NCBI RefSeq assembly: GCF_039531105.1
Contig: NZ_BAAAPK010000001.1
Coordinates: forward strand, 1,240,001-1,304,000
Source of the DNA: Microbacterium lacus
GTDB taxonomy: Bacteria; Actinomycetota; Actinomycetes; Actinomycetales; Microbacteriaceae
Length of the DNA stretch: 64,000 nt
Direction of reading: 5' to 3'
The notes below the pieces were generated by a model that was not told the DNA's origin, made no database searches, and saw nothing but the letters and a program-made list of their open reading frames with translations. The translations under genes were made by a program, and so were the position numbers. Shown here piece by piece: positions 62,019 through 64,000 of this stretch; position 1 is the first letter of the stretch, and every line of letters begins with the position of its first letter.

Positions 62019-63155
62019 ATGAATCCGCAGCCGCCCCTGCCCGCGGACACGGTCGATGACCGGGCAGAGCTCACGACCGATCCTGCTCCGGGTACTGCCA
62101 CCGCCGTGATCCCGAGCCCCTCCGATCACACGACCGTCATCCCGGGCGGATCGAGTCCCGCGCGCGCGACCACCTCCCGCCCGCGCAGCCTCGCGTCACT
62201 TCCGACATTCGCGGACACCGTCTTTCGGCGGGTCGCTTTCTCGGCGGGAGGGGTGACCGTGGCGATCATGCTGGCGGTCGGGCTCTTCCTGGCGCTTCGC
62301 GCGGGGCAGGCCATCCTGCCTCCTGATGGTGCGGGGTTGAGCTTCCTCACGACGCAGGCATGGTCGCCCGAGACCGGCGACTTCGGGATCGCCGCGGTGC
62401 TGTTCGGCACGATCACGATCGCGATCATTGCGATGTCTGTGTCCGTGCCGCTTGCGCTCGGGACCTCTCTTCTGATCTCGGAAGTGCTGCGCGGACGCCT
62501 GAAGCAATGGGCGATCACTCTGGTGGATCTCATGGCCGCGGTCCCCAGCGTGGTGTACGGGCTGTGGGGCGTCTTCTTCCTGCAGGAGGCGATCATCCCC
62601 GTCTCTCGCTGGATCTCCACGTATTTCGCGTGGATCCCGGTCTTCGCCGTCACCGACGCGGACGGCGAGGCATTGACTGACGCGTCAGCCTTCACATCGT
62701 CCGCGTTCATCGCTGGGATCGTCGTGGCTCTCATGGTCGTCCCGACCCAGACCTCGATCATGCGGGAGGCGTTCATGCAGGCCCCCCAAGGTGAACGCGA
62801 GGCGGCATTCGCGCTCGGCTCCACACGGTGGGGCATGATCACCGCCGTCGTTCTGCCCTTCGGGCGAGGCGGAATCATCGGTGGCACGATGCTCGGGCTG
62901 GGCCGGGCGCTCGGTGAGACCATCGCGGTGTACATGATCATTTCGCCGATCTTCTTCATCAACTGGCAGGTGCTGAAGACCGGCGGCAACTCGGTTTCAG
63001 CACTGATCGCTCTGCGCTACGGAGAGGCGAGCGAGTTCGCGTTGTCCGCCCTCATGGCGGCAGGCCTGGTGCTGTTCCTCATCACGCTCGTCGTGAACTT
63101 CTCCGCCTCATCGATCGTTGCCCGGTCGCGCTCGGGCGCGCAGAGCGAGGCATGA
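62019..63155 (+). CDS. pstC: Phosphate ABC transporter permease PstC
   Basis: 378 residues. A ~65-residue Pro/Thr-rich N-terminal tail, then six helices. The PstC signature spans FGIAAVLFGTITIAIIAMSVSVPLALGTSLL (split) and LVDLMAAVPSVVYGLWGVFFL, with the EAA loop MREAFMQAPQGEREAAFALG and GLGRALGETIAVYMI. ATG 62019 follows GAGGAG; upstream in-frame codons are not conserved. No pstS lies just upstream; the preceding gene is the kinase, 148 bp away. Confidence 0.93.
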   Translation: MNPQPPLPADTVDDRAELTTDPAPGTATAVIPSPSDHTTVIPGGSSPARATTSRPRSLASLPTFADTVFRRVAFSAGGVTVAIMLAVGLFLALRAGQAILPPDGAGLSFLTTQAWSPETGDFGIAAVLFGTITIAIIAMSVSVPLALGTSLLISEVLRGRLKQWAITLVDLMAAVPSVVYGLWGVFFLQEAIIPVSRWISTYFAWIPVFAVTDADGEALTDASAFTSSAFIAGIVVALMVVPTQTSIMREAFMQAPQGEREAAFALGSTRWGMITAVVLPFGRGGIIGGTMLGLGRALGETIAVYMIISPIFFINWQVLKTGGNSVSALIALRYGEASEFALSALMAAGLVLFLITLVVNFSASSIVARSRSGAQSEA

Positions 63156-64000
63156 TGACGATCACTCTCGAACCGAACACCACCGGCACATCCGTCGCCG
63201 CACCCCCGGACGATGCGACGCCGAATGCCAGGGTCGCAGAGCGCGCGGGGCGCACCGTCATCCCGCGCCGCGACGACATCGAGGTCGGCGAGCGACGCAA
63301 TGTGCGCGCCGCGCGCCTGGACGACCGCTTCGCCATCCTCGGTGCTGCCGCGGGCGCGCTCGCCGTCGCCGGGCTGCTCTTCGGCTGGATCGCACCGCTG
63401 AGCGGAGTGATCGGTTTCGTGGTCGTGGCATTCCTGACTTTCGTCGCGCTGTACGCGCTGCTGGTCAGCATCACCTCCGACCTGCGCGAGGTGATCGACC
63501 GGGTGATGACGGTCGTGCTGATCAGCGCCGGCGTGATCCTGATGTCCGCACTGCTGTTCGTGGTGATCTTCACGATGCTGCGCGGCTGGCAGGCGCTGAC
63601 CAACGTCAACTTCTTCTTCCAGGACATGGAGTTCGCCGGGCCTCTCGATGGGCTGGATGTCGGCGGTGTGGCTCACGCGATCATGGGCACGCTGATCCAG
63701 ATCAGCATCGCACTCGCCATCTCCATCCCGCTGGGGATCGTCACGGCACTCTTCCTCAACGAGATCGGCGGCCGCTTCGCGCGCTTTGTGCGGACGATCG
63801 TGGACGCGATGACTGCTCTGCCGTCGATCGTGGCGGGCTTGTTCATCTATTCCGCCTTCATCCTGCTCTTCACCCACCAGCGGTCGGGGTTCGCGGCTGC
63901 ACTCGCGATCACCGTGATGATGCTGCCCATCATCATCCGCGCCTCGGACGTGGTGCTCCGACTGGTCGCGGGCAATTTGCGTGAAGCCTCCTACGCCCTC
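63152..64000 (+). CDS. pstA: Phosphate ABC transporter permease PstA (3' end cut by window edge)
   Basis: 283 codons visible and still open at the edge. ATG 63152 or ATG 63155; overlaps pstC by 4 bp. After a hydrophilic start (~55 residues) come helices with the PstA features LRGWQALTNVNFFFQDM, GTLIQISIALAISIPLGIVTALFLNE and VRTIVDAMTALPSIVAGLFIYS, then AALAITVMMLPIIIRASDVVLRLV before the edge, where the EAA loop begins (GNLREASYAL). pstB is expected to follow. Confidence 0.92.
   Translation, partial: MMTITLEPNTTGTSVAAPPDDATPNARVAERAGRTVIPRRDDIEVGERRNVRAARLDDRFAILGAAAGALAVAGLLFGWIAPLSGVIGFVVVAFLTFVALYALLVSITSDLREVIDRVMTVVLISAGVILMSALLFVVIFTMLRGWQALTNVNFFFQDMEFAGPLDGLDVGGVAHAIMGTLIQISIALAISIPLGIVTALFLNEIGGRFARFVRTIVDAMTALPSIVAGLFIYSAFILLFTHQRSGFAAALAITVMMLPIIIRASDVVLRLVAGNLREASYAL

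Overview
The window is high-GC DNA (G/C third positions throughout, many GTG starts, tightly packed genes with ATGA/GTGA overlaps, C/G-rich hairpins without long U-tracts) and looks like the chromosome of an actinobacterium of the Microbacteriaceae, most probably Microbacterium. Supporting content is a fused 2-oxoglutarate decarboxylase/dehydrogenase (Kgd), a GuaB1-type IMPDH homologue, a DUF3097 protein, ADP-dependent NAD(P)HX dehydratase, MetX/MetY methionine synthesis and a DtxR/IdeR-type iron box. Genus is an inference; no rRNA or complete tRNA is present.

1-22 kb is housekeeping: kgd (running off the left edge) divergent from guaB1; an AbiEi/DUF559-like protein bracketed by two copies of a hairpin repeat; a pair of CNNM/CorC-type membrane proteins; an Old-Yellow-Enzyme divergent from nnrD; a polytopic glycosyltransferase; a thiamine-binding protein; an MFS exporter; a beta-lactamase-like serine hydrolase overlapping a NUDIX hydrolase; metX and metY separated by a small secreted protein and an SDR that lacks the catalytic Tyr; a second SDR overlapping ung; and a GNAT acetyltransferase.

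22-41 kb: a cytoplasmic M4 (protealysin-like) protease overlapping its probable emfourin inhibitor; a complete five-gene oligopeptide ABC importer on the minus strand; an alpha/beta hydrolase; an AhpD-like protein overlapping a tyrosine phosphatase; an iron-box-controlled SIP-domain protein; a second small secreted protein; a small HExxH membrane protein with an arginase homologue; a pspA/TPM-domain envelope-stress pair; DUF3097, trmB, an MFS exporter, a CPBP homologue and an AAA ATPase.

41-56 kb is accessory. Two 3'-terminal tRNA fragments, each with its terminator hairpin (near 41.4 and 47.6 kb), enclose a membrane protein, a MmyB-type regulator, an aldo/keto reductase, a chimera of a truncated reductase with a degenerate PCD-VOC protein, and an ECF sigma factor with a membrane partner. 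Beyond them lie an SLC13 transporter, a DHA2 exporter overlapping a leucyl aminopeptidase, a TetR C-terminal remnant, an NTF2-like protein, and a mini-regulator with two palindromic operators at its start and small membrane proteins on both sides.

55.8-64 kb is an envelope and phosphate block: an FKBP lipoprotein, an M23 endopeptidase ending in what looks like a six-bladed propeller, a lytic transglycosylase overlapping a PASTA Ser/Thr kinase, then pstC and pstA (cut by the right edge). No pstS precedes pstC. The main non-routine observations are the chimera, the tRNA-fragment island, the mini-regulator operators, the iron box and the hairpin-flanked AbiEi-like gene.
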